The position numbers and the translations under genes were made by a program. The notes under the pieces are model-generated. The model saw only the letters and a list, made by a program, of their open reading frames with translations. It was not told the DNA's origin and did no database searches. 64,000 nt of DNA, taken from positions 434,001 to 498,000 of the forward strand of contig CADCXA010000024.1 of the NCBI GenBank assembly GCA_902806565.1, given 5' to 3'. Positions 47,901 to 60,187 of this stretch are shown here, in pieces; the stretch's first letter is position 1; every line of letters starts with the position of its first letter. Source of the stretch: Hypoxylon rubiginosum. Its lineage: Eukaryota > Ascomycota > Sordariomycetes > Xylariales > Hypoxylaceae.

Positions 47901-48775
47901 GGCTTTTTTTACTTCTAGTTTTGTGATATAGGAATAAAAACCAAGTTAATAAGTATTGCTGCTTCGAGATTTCGACGGGCTTGACGCTCTCTTCACTGTG
48001 CCGGGATGATTGTTGCTAAGTTTTGGTTGTTCAATAGCACGGAGTACCAGGCTCGCAATATTCGGCCTTGATTCGAATACTTCTGTATTGGGTGACCTCC
48101 GTCCTCTTCTAGCTAAACCCTTATGTGCCGCCGCATTGTTTTCATAGGCAAGCCATCTTTCCTTGGGTATGCGTAGAGCAGAGTAGTGCATCTGTTCTGC
48201 CCCTTTCTAAACAACTAACCCTGTCTACATAGACGACAGCGTGGACATAGAGCGGTTGACTCTTTTCAGCCAACTTGACGGTCTCCCTTCCGTCGCTCAG
48301 GATATCATTCTGCGCAGGTAGAAACCAAGACAACTGTGACATTCCTCGGCATTCTGGTATAACAAGTTAAACCCGCAATATACTCTCTACATTACACTCG
48401 TTAGTAGTGATAATGCTTCATCTAGAGCACTACGCCATATTTAGGCGGCAGCTCGGGGAAAAGTTACCACAGTAGAGAGTCTTGATCGAGCTTTGTTTAA
48501 CGGCGGAAGCTTCCGTGGTATGAAGGTTACTTTCACGAGCAGTCAAGGACTATCGCAGGGCATGCTTATTTGCTCTCTCTATTAATTATCTACCTAAGCA
48601 GAAACCATCGCAGTACCACGTCATGTCGTGTATCATTCGTAAAAACGCAAGTCGCGTTCGCCTCGTATCGCAAAACGAACCATTAAAAAAAGGCAACCCC
48701 TGCCCTCTCTACCCAGACGCCTCTACCTCGACGCCTCGAACCTCATGAACTCGTCTAAAGGCGCTCCAGGTCATC
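47901..48775. other. Convergent intergenic region with small minus-strand frames
   Basis: About 875 bp between convergent genes. Two overlapping minus-strand open frames (48,342-48,142 and 48,191-47,946; 66 and 81 codons) have unremarkable but coding-like composition. The second contains LARRGRRSPNTEVFESRP. Joining them would need an intron shorter than about 40 bp or a weak donor, so I do not call a gene. They may be a small unknown gene or chance. Confidence 0.3.
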
Positions 48776-50853
48776 CTACAACCTATCGGCGTCCTCGTCC
48801 AGATACCACGTCACGTTGACCTTCGGATCCAGCTCCTTCGTCGAGAACCCGTTGCCCAGGTAGTAAAACCGGTTGCGCCCCGGGTTCTCGTCGTCGTCGA
48901 GCACGTACTCCCAGTCCTCGCCGCGGAACCGGTCCAGCATGTGGAAGAAGTGGAACCGGCTCCCCGGGTGCAGGGCCGTGACGGCGCCCCCTTCGCCGTC
49001 GCCGCTCTTGAACCACGACCGGCACGAGCCCGACCACGACGTGCGCGGCATGAAGGCGGCCACGTGCCGCGCGTAGTCGTCGACGGCGGCGTCGGACGGC
49101 GCTACGGCCTTGATGCCTTCCGTCTGGCACTTGATCATGAGACGCGTGATGTAGCGCGCCACGTGCTCGCCTAGCGTGAACACGCTGCCGTGGCCGATAG
49201 GCGCGTTGGGGCCCATGAAAGCTGCGCGCATCGGAGGTCAGTAAACGTCGTTTGGCTTTGTTGTGGGAGTAGAGGGTATACGTGAAGTATACGTGAAGGG
49301 ATGAGAAGAAGACTCACTAAAATAGTTGGGCAAGCCGGCAAGCGCAAGCGACATGTAACTCTTCGGCGTCTCAGCCTTCATCGTGTCCTGGACGTTGCCG
49401 TGTCGGCCCACGATGGGGAACGGCGGGGCGAAGGAGTTGTCGAAGCCCGTGGCGCACATGATGGCGTCGAGCTTGATGACCTTGCCCGACTCGAGCTGGA
49501 TGCCCTCCGGCACGACTCTGGCGATCCCTTCCATGACCAATTCCGTGTTCGGCGTCTGCAGGGCTTCTAGGTAGCCCGGGCCCGGGGTGACTCGGCGGCA
49601 GCCGAGGGGGAACTTGGGGATCAGCGCTTCGCAGAGCTTCTTGTCCCCGCCGAGCAGTCTCGTCATGGTCATGGCGGCTTTGGCGTTCACGTCTGCTTGT
49701 GCGGGGCTGCCGTTGACCAACTACGGAGGCAAAGGTGTCAACGAATATTCTCAAAAATAAGAATAAACCGATAGGAGGTGGACTTACGATAGGAAATGCC
49801 CCGCCGATATCCCGTTCGATCGCCTTGACGAACTTTTGGTAGAAGGCAGGGTCCGTCTTGAATCTCTCGATCTGCTCCTGGGAAAAGTTCTCGTCCTCGT
49901 CGAGTCCGAGGTCTTCGAGGACCTCTTTCGCCGGACCTCCCATCAACAGCATTGTTATTCTTCGCGGAGGAATGATCCATGTCGGAGTGCGGATAAAGTG
50001 GTATAGCTTCTTGACATCTATTTCGTTGTTAGTCAGCATCGATCCCAGCCAGAAAAAGGGGGCTGACTGACCAGGCTGGATTGCTGGTAGGAGCTGGATG
50101 CCAGACGCTCCGTTTCCTATCACAGCGACAGTCTTGTTGGAGTAGTCGAAGTCCTTGGGCCAGCTAGCAGTATGTACCAAGTCTCCCTTGAAGCTCTTGA
50201 TGCCGGGATATTCGGGCCATTTCCAGTTACTAGGGGACCTCGGTCAGCAGTGCCTTTGTGGGCCAGCAGTGGATCTAGCAGTCCATGTTCTTTCTTTCTT
50301 ACTTTAGAATACCCGAAGCGTCGACTAAGAAGTTGGCGTAGTCCTTGAACTCCTCGCCGGTTTCCAGGTTTTGGACGCTCAGATCCCAAAGCCCTCGCTT
50401 CTCGTCCCACCATGCGCCATTGACCTTGTGTCTCAGCTTGATAGTGTCCATCATGTGCTCCTCTTCGCAAATGCGGCTTAGGTACTCTTGGATCTCGGGC
50501 GCCGGCGACAAGAAATTGGACCACTCGGGATTCGGCCGCCAGGAGAACTGATAGTTGTGGCTTGGTACGTCACATCTGCATCCGGGATAACGGTTCTCGA
50601 ACCAGGTACCGCCGACCTTCTCATTCTTCTCGTAGACGACATGTTCGTAGTTGACCATGTTCTTTCGAATTGTTCGTATCAAGTTGATACCGCTAGCTCC
50701 CGCACCGATGCCCACGATTCTGACATGTTTGGGAGTCCCGAGCGGTTCCTCTCGGATCGCGTAAGACGCCTTTGCTGCTGCTCCATAACCGTTAGTATCG
50801 TCCATCCTCTTTATACCATGGCTGGATGCATGGGAGACCCTAAGGCGCGTCAT
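48776..50853 (-). CDS. FAD-dependent Baeyer-Villiger-type monooxygenase
   Basis: Five exons: 50853-50303, 50229-50072, 50017-49788, 49720-49318 and 49221-48776, total 1,788 nt, 595 residues; an internal ATG at 50,805 (MDDTNGYGA) has a better context and would give 579. The FAD-binding Rossmann motif GIGAGASG is at 48-55, GGTWFENRYPGCRCD follows, the type I BVMO fingerprint FKGDLVHTASWP (F-x-G-x3-H-x3-W-P) lies at 197-208, and the NADPH-site GNGASG is at 222-227. The family inserts an oxygen into ketones to give esters or lactones, using NADPH and O2; the substrate cannot be read from sequence. The C-terminal block NYFTFMGPNAPIGHGS is typical of the fungal branch. No polyketide synthase, terpene cyclase, P450 or dedicated regulator is nearby, so it looks like a stand-alone enzyme. 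The 3' exon is GC-rich. Divergent from the HPM1-type gene. Confidence 0.92.
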
Positions 50854-52005
50854 GCTTAGAATAGCGAGAAGTAGTGAGACTCAACGTTGTGGACTGGTCA
50901 GTTCTCCCATGTTGTCTTGCGTGAGAATCCCGACTTTTATATTCAATACTAAACCTTGACTGGAGTCTAGGAGGCGAATGGCGTATTGATAGTCGTTCTT
51001 GGTGAGACAAAAGGCTCAGCTGAAAGTACTCGAGGCTTATGTAGAGGACCAACCAAAGGCTGTCGGCATCCAAGTTGGGAAATGGTTGAAAAGTTGAGTA
51101 ACGGGAGACTGCGTATTTCGGCCTACCATCAGATAAATAGCATCCCCGAGCAACCGAGCAATATCTACCTTAGGTGCCTAAACTTGTTATTCACCTGTCC
51201 ATTTATAAAGAGTTTTACCCCTCTTGCCATCCGATTATATCTATGGCTACTGTTTGCCTACAAACGAGAGGGCGGTCAACCTGTATTTACAACCATGTCC
51301 CTGGCCAGTTGATAGATCCAAGACCCATTCAGCCATTGCAACCCGAACTTTTCGACACGAAGAGAAAGGACGAAATCTAGCATACAAAATGCCAAAAAAT
51401 GCCAAGTTCTCAAAGCAGGAGCAGTCGAGACTCGGGCCTGATAGGTTGTCTTGCAGGTTATCGTGATGGGGCTGGAAGCAAGATCGTATTTCGTCCAACC
51501 ACAGCAAACTTCCAGCAGGAGGCGATACTCCACAAATCACTTCGTTCCTGTATCCTGCACTGTACTTCGACGAGATAGTCACTCTTGTCCCACTAGGAAC
51601 GTGCATCAGCTTTGAAGGAACTTAGTTTAGTGGAAGTTGAACTGAAGCAGAAGGTCCTTACAAACACTCTGATTCACGTAACGGCGCGAACGAGGTAAGA
51701 TTAGACTCTTGCAGTCCTGGTGTCTCCAGTTCCCTAGATCTCAACCACTAAAGACAGGGGCCCAGGGGCCTTAAGTCCGATGATCCCCCGTGATACACCA
51801 AGTTCAGCGCAGTACGCTAGGGTGCCTAGGTACTTACTTTAGGTACCTTATCCATGCATGCAGATCTCGACCTTTTTCAGGATCAAGAATTGCATCTTCT
51901 TCACGTACTCCGTCGTATCATTTAATCGCCCTACCTTACCCATACGATTTCGGACGTCTTGTACCTAGGTAGTTGGTTGGGGCTGAATTCACGTGCCTTT
52001 TCATT
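50854..52005. other. Divergent promoter region, monooxygenase / HPM1-type gene
   Basis: About 1.15 kb. It includes GTGCCTAGGTACTTACTTTAGGTACC-type sites (51,821-51,850) and TACCTAGGTAG (51,962-51,972) shortly before the HPM1-type start. An unrecognised 119-codon minus-strand open frame spans 51,247-51,606 and overlaps other frames; I do not call it. Confidence 0.5.
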
Positions 52006-53157
52006 ATGTCGGGCAACTTTTCTTTCTCATTTTCTGGTGACGATATAGAGGACGGTGGCGATCAAAATCCTACAGCCCCTAATATCAGCATACCCGCGCC
52101 ACAACCTTCGGCTAGTGCCTTTCCCGTGCAAGGAAAGCCTCTGCTCGCGGCGACGAGGCACGACTTACAACATATGCTGTCTCAATTGCCCTCCAAGGTC
52201 GCTTATGGCATATTGGACGTTGATCTAGATGGAAGTGGTACCATCCGGCTACCTCGGCGAGAGCTATGGGATGTCCGAGTCCAGCTCATGGCCGAGGATG
52301 ACGGTAGTGACACCGAGCCAGGGCTAGGCAATCATGATGTGAAGACCGGAGTGTACGAAGGCGGATTCAAGTCCTGGGAGAGCAGCGTGGATCTCGTCAA
52401 GGTCCTTTCGCTCTCCAAAGCCTTTCTTGGTGATATGAATCTTGCTCCGAGAATCATTGAGGTAAGTACTCGGCTGTATCTGGTATTGTTAAGGCACGCA
52501 CCAACTAGAGGTTTGTAGCTCGGCTGTGGCACGGCTCTTCCCTCCTTGGCCCTCTTCCAATGGAGCCTCAGCCTTCGGGGACACGACGACAACTGCGGAC
52601 TCTCTCTAGTCTTAGCCGACTATAACCCGACAGTCTTGCAGCTCGTAACATTACCCAACTTCATCCTCTGCTGGGCCCTTCATGAACGAGCAGGATCGCA
52701 GGTCTTGGCGGACGCTTTTTCTTCCGAGGGAGAACTCGACCTGACCCCGGAGGTCCTTAAAGGATTCGAAGAATTCCTCTCCAACCGCAGGATTTCTCTC
52801 TCCTTCTTCTCCGGCGCGTGGTCAACGGAATTCGCCGATCTCGTCACTTCTGACAAGACTTCTACGACGGGGAACGGATCTAAACGGCACACCATAATAC
52901 TCGGTGCGGAAACTATTTACTCCCCCTTCGCACTTAGCGCCTTTACGCAGACCATATTTTCCCTCATGGAACAGGAGAGAGAACAAGGGAACGCTGCCGA
53001 AGCTTTGGTTGGCGCCAAGAAGCTTTATTTCGGGGTGGGTGGCTCATTAGATGACTTCGTTACTGGAGCTCGAGATCTGGGTGCCAACGTCGAAGAGCTC
53101 CGAGAAGAGACAGAGGGCGTTCGACGCGGTGTGGTTCGCTGTAGACTTACCCATTAA
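52006..53157 (+). CDS. HPM1: Protein-histidine N-methyltransferase, Hpm1/METTL18 type
   Basis: Two exons, 52006-52461 and 52519-53157, with a 57-bp intron (GTAAGT...TTTGTAG) that joins RIIE to LGCGTALPSLAL, 364 residues. The SAM-binding motif I LGCG (153-156) is thus built across the junction. Upstream, SWESSVDLVKVL (about residues 123-134) is the family W-E-x3-DL signature. Downstream, VLADYNPTVL is the acidic loop and ILGAETIYSP is motif post-II typical of this seven-beta-strand methyltransferase group. Yeast Hpm1 methylates a histidine of ribosomal protein Rpl3 and affects ribosome assembly. The N-terminus (MSGNFSFSFSGDDIEDG) also fits. An upstream in-frame ATG at 51,973 would add 11 residues; the chosen ATG starts the family-like sequence. 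Confidence 0.88.
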
Positions 53158-55608
53158 CGCTCGAAAAGAGACACAAATGACGTGCTTTCGCATAATCGTA
53201 ACGTACGATCGAGGCTGAAGTCGAACCTAAGCTGGCATTGCCACCTAGGGATCAAGGGGTGAGATCATCTAGTTTGCCCGGGTGGCCTAACCATGAGCTG
53301 AAGCGCACGTATCTCTGCAGCCATGAATATTTTGCTCTTGAATTAGGAACCAAATAGCGAGTCCAATGTTCGCCGTTTCCATAGAGAATTCGCAAGTCGG
53401 AGCTATTTTGCCTCCCCTTGGGTCAAGATGCTTGGCCTTGTGCCTTAGAATGCACACTAATGGGGGTGGCAATGGAGGATGGAGGCCTGAAGTAGCTATC
53501 TCGATGCCGCTTCGGTTTGGTTCCAATACCTCCCTTTTACTCCATTCACTGCTGAGTTCGGATCTAAACGTTGCTGTTCTAGCATTTACCACTCAATGAT
53601 GCCCTAGGCGCGGCATCTTGAGAAACGGTCATGTAATTGAACTAGAATTTGGTCAGCGTCTGACGCGTATGTCGCAATAAAAGCTTCTCCACCCTCATCT
53701 TCGTATAAAGACCTGGGCAATTAAGAAATCAATAGACCGAGCACTAACTAGAGTGTGGGATTGTGCCAAGTATAGCATTTGAGTCCTATTGTATATATGG
53801 TGAACTCGTATGAGCGGAGTAGATGGGATGGGCTGGGCTACTTGGCGATGCAAGATATACATGTAGTTCTTCAAGTATCAACTGCTAAAAATACATTTAG
53901 AATGAGTGAGATGATGTATTTTCTACGAGGATATTGTCGTCAATCGCTTCGTCAATTGAGTTTCTGTGATGCGGTTTCATTTCGTTTCATTGGTCGCGGC
54001 CGTGAGGGAAGATCGTACGTAAAATGGCATAGATGGTAATGATGGTAAAGAGAGATAATCATGGAGAAATACCCCTGGAATTGCATACCGAGATATCTGG
54101 GGAAGCTGCATGACGGATATTCGCCAGGGAATATCCCGGCTGCCCAGCGGCTACCCAAAGCAGCTAGGGTCCATTTGGGTCCTCGATGCAGGAACCGCGC
54201 AGTGCACCCAAGACTGACAGGCCCGAGGCCTTGACGTAGCGTGCTCGTTGGCGAAATTGCGACAGACCCCGCCTGCTCGCCTGCCCGCTTACCAGCATCG
54301 CGTCGCACAATTCCAGATCCTGTCGCGAACCGATCAAATATGCACATAAACCTTCTTAAAAGCGAGATGGATGCATGCGCATTACGTAGGCTCTCGCTTG
54401 AAGCCTTGTAACTCAGGAGCTGTTGTGTCGCAATAATCAAACATGTTTGGGTAGTCAATCACCTAAGTATGTCGAGCTAAGTATCTTGAGATGTTTGATA
54501 ATTGGAGGATGCGACTCTTGACTTCAGACTTTACTCCCTCCCTCTCCGGTATGTATATGACTGCCCTAGGTGTTTATGCGGAATGAAGATGAGATTGGAT
54601 ACCTTGATGGTTACGTCGACGGACGTTAGATCACCTTAAAAACATTGCGCGCAAGAATCAACATTTGCAGATCGCTCGTCAGAGTCAAGCCGTGGAAATA
54701 TGTAAGGAACATGAGATCATCTGGTAGAAAGCAAAATAGAAGCCGCTGAATAAACGTCGCGTGGTAGGGATGAGACATCACCGGCTAGAACCTCCGTATG
54801 CAACCCCTATGCGCATTGGAGCTCTGTGATTGGTGCAAGATGAGCTGCTGTGGCACTTTATAGGCACTGCAAGAACAAACTAAGATCGGTGGTATCCAAA
54901 AGCAGAAAGACGCACGTTGAATAGATCGCTACAGATACTGGTTAATTGCATCTTATAGCACATACCACTCCTGACTAAACCTAAATAGGTGCACCCTGGT
55001 AAGATTCTAGCAGTTCTAGCAGTTCGTACCTTCCTCGACCACTGAGAAATCTTGTTATTTTCCTGGGCCAATTTCCCGGGAACGCGGCTTCCTTGTGTTC
55101 TACCCTGGAGCCCCCAGGCGACAAGAGCAAGAGCTTCTCTTTTTCTTTTCCGTCAGCTGCTCATCTCAGCTTCCACTCACTTTCCTCCATCATCACACTC
55201 GTTACAGCATCCAATTCTCTCGTCGACTTTTTTTTTCTTCCCGTACAACTTTTCTAATATCCCAAGCAGTCATCTCTGGTAAGTCAAGCTCTTGTTTCAT
55301 ATTATACATATTCTACATACCCCCCCGAGTAGACCCGGAACTCTCACGCGTTCTAAAACTCATCTCTACCGACTGGTACCGTCGCCAAGATCTGAAAGAT
55401 CGTAGTGGAAGATCTAAACGTCGCATGTTGTGCTTGTACTACTGGGTACATCACATCTAGACGGCATTACTCACCACTGGCAACACAGTACTACGAGTTA
55501 TATAGTTTCGCCGTCGGTCTCTTGGCTGATTTAATTTTTCCAGCACTTCTTGTCATTCTTTCAGTACGTTTTGAAACAAATCGTCACGAGTCAATATCAC
55601 GAGTCAAG
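53158..55608. other. Long intergenic region with 5' UTR intron of the GPI-protein gene
   Basis: About 2.45 kb. The left 2 kb has no recognisable gene (a 168-codon minus-strand frame at 53,952-54,458 lacks any family feature). The right part is pyrimidine-rich promoter sequence (55,110-55,260) and a likely 5' UTR intron at 55,279-55,564 with a perfect GTAAGT donor and a TTCTTTCAG acceptor, ending 44 bp before the GPI-protein ATG. Confidence 0.55.
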
Positions 55609-56344
55609 ATGAAGTCTGTCATTCTCGCCGTTCTCCTCGCCGCTCTCCCGGCCTGGGTTAGCGCTGTCCTCATCACCAACAGCAACTTCGACGGTGTTGA
55701 GGCGGGTAAGCCCTTCGATATCACTTGGTCCGACGCTACTGGTCCGGTCACTTTGACCTTGAAGGACGGCCCTTCCGAGAACCTCCAGACCGTCGGTGAG
55801 ATCACTTGTAAGTCGCATCAACCACTCAAGAAAGTATTTGTTATCGATGCTAACCATACGCAGCTGGTCAAACCGGAGAGAGCTACACCTGGACTCCCTC
55901 CCCCTCGCTGCCTTCTGGCACCTACGCACTGGAGATCAGCGATGGCACCGAAGTGAACTACAGCAAGCAATTCGACATCGCGGGTGGCTCTGCTAGCAGC
56001 AGCAGCTCCGTTAGCAGCACTGCTTCGAGCACTAGCAGCAGCTCGACCGTGTCGTCGACCACCGCCTCCAGCACCACCAGCAGTGCTTCTGCCACCACTT
56101 CCAGCACCGATTCCTCGTCTAGCGGTTCGAGCACCTCGTCTAGCAGCCGTGTTAGCTCCAGTAAGTTCCAACTCACTTTTTGACTACGTAGATATATCCA
56201 TTCTAACTGGTTGTAGCTTCTTCCGCCTCGAGGACGTCGTCTGCCTCTACCTCCGCGACGGCCCCGCCCAACACGAACGCTGCTCAGACGGCAGCTCCGT
56301 TTGTGGCCCCCCTGCTGCTCGCTCTTGGTGCGGCCTTCATCTAA
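55609..56344 (+). CDS. Ser/Thr-rich GPI-anchored cell-wall protein (Kre9/KNH domain)
   Basis: Three exons, 55609-55807, 55864-56160 and 56217-56344, total 624 nt, 207 residues, with two 56-bp introns. Residues 1-19 form a signal peptide (MKSVILAVLLAALPAWVSA). Residues about 22-115 form the Kre9/KNH-type beta domain of fungal Ser-Thr-rich GPI-anchored membrane proteins, with the ITNSNFDGVEAGKPFDITW and YTWTPSPSLPSGTYALEISDG hallmarks. A long Ser/Thr/Ala stretch (about 118-185), expected to be heavily O-mannosylated, follows, and then a GPI signal: small residues (TNAAQTAAP) and a hydrophobic tail FVAPLLLALGAAFI. The family is found in the cell wall and plasma membrane; Kre9 itself is tied to beta-1,6-glucan. 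No enzymatic motif. Abundant wall proteins often carry a 5' UTR intron, and one appears here. Confidence 0.9.
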
Positions 56345-57876
56345 GCAAGTCATGCTAATGATGGCCACCTCCACCTGAAGCAGCGTGGTATTTTCGCCTT
56401 AGGGAGTTTTCGTTGTACAAAATACGCCTTTTGCCGCCAGTATGATGGCATACTTCGGTAGTTGATACTTAATGGAAAAAAGGAAGATTTGCTTTGAGAG
56501 GGTTGTTTAAGAGAAATGAAACGTCTGAAGCGTTCTCTGAACGCTGTCTGTTGTATACGTAAAGTATCACAGATAAAAAATGCATAACCAGCGATGCTTA
56601 ACACGCATCGTGTAATTACGACAGCTTATTGCTAATGCTCACTGCTCGAGTTTACTTTTCGAGTCTTGAAGTGAATGCCATGGTTCATGCAGTAGACGGC
56701 ACCTAGTGCCGAGAAGTCGGATACGTGCAGGAAGTTTGAGATGTACATGCTGCGCATAACGACTCGGCTGCAACGATGAGACATGTACGTCACATGTGAC
56801 CGTAATTCTATGCGGCTGCTTGCAGGCGAAGCCTTACGATGTCGCCCTACTAGCTAGCCAGCAGCATCACATCGACAGTTGTAAGAGATGCCTACAGATC
56901 TACCCAAAATATCTCGAGGCACCTAGAGGACATAACTCTACGTAAACGGCGAGTGAGGTCTGCATATAGCACATAAAGTAAAGATGGGGGATATCAGATA
57001 TGTCCCTTCGTGCTGTCTATTTCCCGCAATGTACTGAGCAAGATATCATGTATGTATCTGAGGTAAAACGTACGTAAGGGATCAATCATCAATTACAGAG
57101 AGGAGGAAACAGGGGTCGGTCATTTAACACCCCATTTCGAAATCGACAATGTTTGCTCGGTGTGGTCGTCGTACAAGGAACTTATTATGTACCATTCTGT
57201 AGGTATTACCAGCTAGCTACATACCTAGTACCGGTATCTATCTGCCAGTCTGCTGGAGCAAGTAAAGCGAATTTTGCCCAAATGAAGACGCCGAGGTTTT
57301 TTTTGCAATGCAGCCCAAGTCTCGATTATCCATCCATTCCATCCCTTGCTTTGCCTGAACGAAAATGAAAGCCACTCCCCCCCTTTTTGCACTGCAGGCT
57401 ACCTATCCATTAGATACAATATCGGTGGCGTATCCTACCTAGCCTCCCTCCCTATTGCATTCCGACCTTGCAGCTTGCGTATATAAGCATCATCGCTCTC
57501 TTGAATAACTTCGTTATCTCGATGCGTCAGGTAGGCCAGTCAGAAAGAGAGAAAGACGATGACCTGGTTGCCGAGGGATCTGGTGTATATCCTTTCTTCT
57601 TCTGTCTTTCCCAGTCTGCGGTTATAGGGTAGATTTGGGGTTGCCTTCAGTGTACAAGGGTTTGTTTGAATCTGTCTTCGGTATTATCATCTCGTCTAAC
57701 TGTCTCAAAGATAAAGGCAATCCGGCGACAGTTAGGATATCGAAGGGTTCTGGCGCCCTAGGCAAAAGTTCTCTCACGACAAGCGAGATGTAACGGTATT
57801 GTTTCAGTACAGCATTCGTATGCTTCAAGCGAAGTCTAATAGGTAGCTTCACCACGGAGCTAAGGATCGCCTTCCA
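56345..57876. other. Convergent intergenic region, GPI-protein / PEX5
   Basis: About 1.5 kb between two 3' ends. Several CCTAG/TACCTA-type sites occur (56,699-56,710, 57,199-57,240 and 57,399-57,442). No gene recognised; a 77-codon frame directly after PEX5 on its strand (57,855-57,622) looks like 3' UTR. Confidence 0.55.
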
Positions 57877-59881
57877 CTAGAATTCGACTATGTCCCTGAA
57901 TATTTCCGGGTCCACGCCTGGCAAGACCTTCTCGGCCAAGTCTCTGCGGTTCATCTGCGTGAATACGCGGCGGAGCGTGTCGTATAGATTAGTGCTGCGG
58001 TTCTGCGTCGTCATGGTATGGAGCTGCGCATCACTCAATTGACCACCCAGAAGCTCGCGTGCCTTTTCGCGGCCTTCCTTCTCCACCTCCTTGTGCATGT
58101 TCAGGGCAGCCAACAAGTGACCGGCGGCCTCTTCGTAGCACGACATGTTGATGCAACTGACACCTAGGTTGTACCGCGCACGTACAAAGTTGGGCCGTAG
58201 CGTCAGTGCTTTCTCGTAGGCCGCGATCGCCTCTTCGCTTTTGCCGCTGTTGGCAAGTGTCGCGCCGAGGCGATTCCACAAGAGGTGAACCTGGTTCTGC
58301 CGATTCGACGAGCCAAGCGCCGAAGATGCTAAAGCGGCAGAGAAGCAGTCCACCGCCTTTTCATACTCCTCGGCGCCGTAGAAGAGGACACCAAGCCCAA
58401 CCTGCACATCGGGATCCATATGCTCGCCGCCCGGACTTTGTCGAGCTGCCTGGATGAACAGCTTTGTGACACGGTCGTGGAGCTCTTGGCGTTCGGTGAA
58501 GCCAATTTCGGCCGGGGAGGACAGCTCATTTGGCGAAATGACGGAGGGGTATCTGATAGAAAGCCATCGCTCTAGGGTCCGGTAGGCTATGCTGTCGTAC
58601 CCTTCGTTCGTATAAGATACAGCTAGAGTCATGAGAGCCGGAGCATTGTTAGGGTCGAGACTCTTGGCCTGCTCAAGAGCTCGGATTGCAGCAGTCTCTT
58701 TCTCGTTCTGCGCCTGAGCCGTGCCAAGCTGGACCCATGCTTCGACATGCGTGGGGTCTTTCTGTATCGCCGCCTCGAAAGCGAGGGCAGCTAAGGAGAG
58801 GTTGCCGCCCTCATCCACAATGCGCATACCTTCCTGGAATGGGTTTTGGGTGTCCTTGAAGAGATTGTCCTCCTCAAAGAGGTAGGGTCCCATATCAGGG
58901 TCGCCGATCAGCCGGCTATTTGCGCCTGGTTGGCTCCAGCCCTCAAAGCGATCGGCCCAGTCAGGGTCTCCCAGCTGCTCAACCCACTCTTCTTCATCGA
59001 GACCCTCCTTGTTAACGGCCTCGTCCGCCTTAATCCCTCTCCAGATCGACTCAAAGTCACCAAATTCGTTGGTTTCCGATTCCAATATCTTCTCGTCCAG
59101 CTTGTTCAGCTCGGGTTCCAGGGCAGCGGCCTCGTCTACTTCCGTGGATTCTTTATCCTGCAGCTCCAATTGCTTGAACTGCTCTTCCCATTGTTGGTCG
59201 TTAAGTTCTGTCACTCTCTCCTTGCCCTTGCCTTTGTCTTGGCTCATTATCTGCGGCGTCTGACGGGACATGGGCTGGTTGTAGTTCATGGCGTAATTAG
59301 CCATAGGCATATGGTTCATCATGCCCATGCCCATCATCATCGGTGAAGCCTGGGAGGGTCCCATCGAGAGCACGGGACTGGATCGCGACGAGGCTGCTAG
59401 GTTGCCGTACCGCTGCGCCATTATGTTGTAGTCACTGGAGGGCGACTGCATATCTCGAGGTGCCTTGAAGGCGGACTCCATGGCAGCCTGGGGGTTGTGT
59501 TGGAATTCGTTGGCCCATGCGGGCGAAGTCGAGTTGGCTCGCAAGTGGATGCCATGTGAGGGGTGATCCAACCGTAACTGATTCATACCCTCAGGAGCCA
59601 TGTCGGGGAGTTGGCCATTCTGTTGGAGGAAACCGTTCATCAACTATAAGCATGAATGATTAGCGCTTGTTAGTTTATGTTAGGTGGTTGTTTACGATAA
59701 TCCATACCTCATCTTGGGGTCCATGTTGCGCAGGACTGCGGAAAGCACCCATGCCACTCTGAGGAGTTCCATTTCTAATGCGATCTCTCTGCAGGCTGTT
59801 GTCTTCTTGAGTGTGCTTCGTAAACTGGCTGAGCGGGTTGCCCGAAGTCGAGCACTCGGGCCCGCCACCAAGGAAAGACAT
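57877..59881 (-). CDS. PEX5: PEX5, peroxisomal targeting signal 1 receptor
   Basis: Two exons, 59881-59708 and 59643-57877, 64-bp intron (GTATGG...TTATAG), 646 residues. Pex5 is the cycling receptor that binds C-terminal SKL-type signals through TPR repeats and docks at Pex14/Pex13. The conserved N-terminal cysteine that is mono-ubiquitinated for recycling is Cys10 (GGPECSTSGNPL). Diaromatic WxxxF-type motifs are visible: WANEF (101), WEEQF (210) and WADRF (287). A methionine-rich tract lies around 159-180. TPR repeats fill residues from about 325, including AWVQLGTAQAQNEKETAAI, PALMTLAVSYTNEGY, HLLWNRLGATLANSGKSEEAIAAYEKAL and FVRARYNLGVSCINM (segments listed separately). Exon 1 joins at PQDE-LMNGFL. 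The promoter side contains two short tandem repeats. Confidence 0.96.
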
Positions 59882-60068
59882 GCTGGAAAGCAGCCAAGAG
59901 TGCGGGAAGATGGTAAAAGCGTAAGCTAGGAGTAGAGGAAACCTAAGCTGGTTATCGGCGAGAACGAAGTTTCGCACGAGAAACTAGAGACGATCAAGCG
60001 TTAACAAGTACGATTTGCTAATGAGTAGAACTCAAATGGGACGTGTGGTATGCAATCTTCAAATCGCA

Positions 60069-60098
60069 ACGTGTGCTAACGTGTGCTAACGTGTGTGC
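60069..60098 (+). repeat. GTGTGCTAAC tandem repeat upstream of PEX5
   Basis: Ten-base unit repeated about two and a half times plus a GTGTGTGCGC extension, creating three ACGTGTG cores. It lies about 190-215 bp upstream of the PEX5 start codon on its 5' side, so it could be regulatory, but that is inference. Confidence 0.7.
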
Positions 60099-60187
60099 GC
60101 GAAAGAGCTTTTCTTCGGGCGGATGTTGTCTAGGAAAAGAAAACAATCCGAAAGATGTGACGTTTGGGAAAGAAACCAAATATTCAC

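Noticed and set aside
51247..51606. 119-codon minus-strand frame in the monooxygenase/HPM1 interval
   Set aside because: No signal peptide, domain or credible splice extension; probably chance in promoter DNA.
53952..54458. 168-codon minus-strand frame
   Set aside because: Long for chance but lacks any recognisable family feature and has irregular composition; left uncalled without transcript support.
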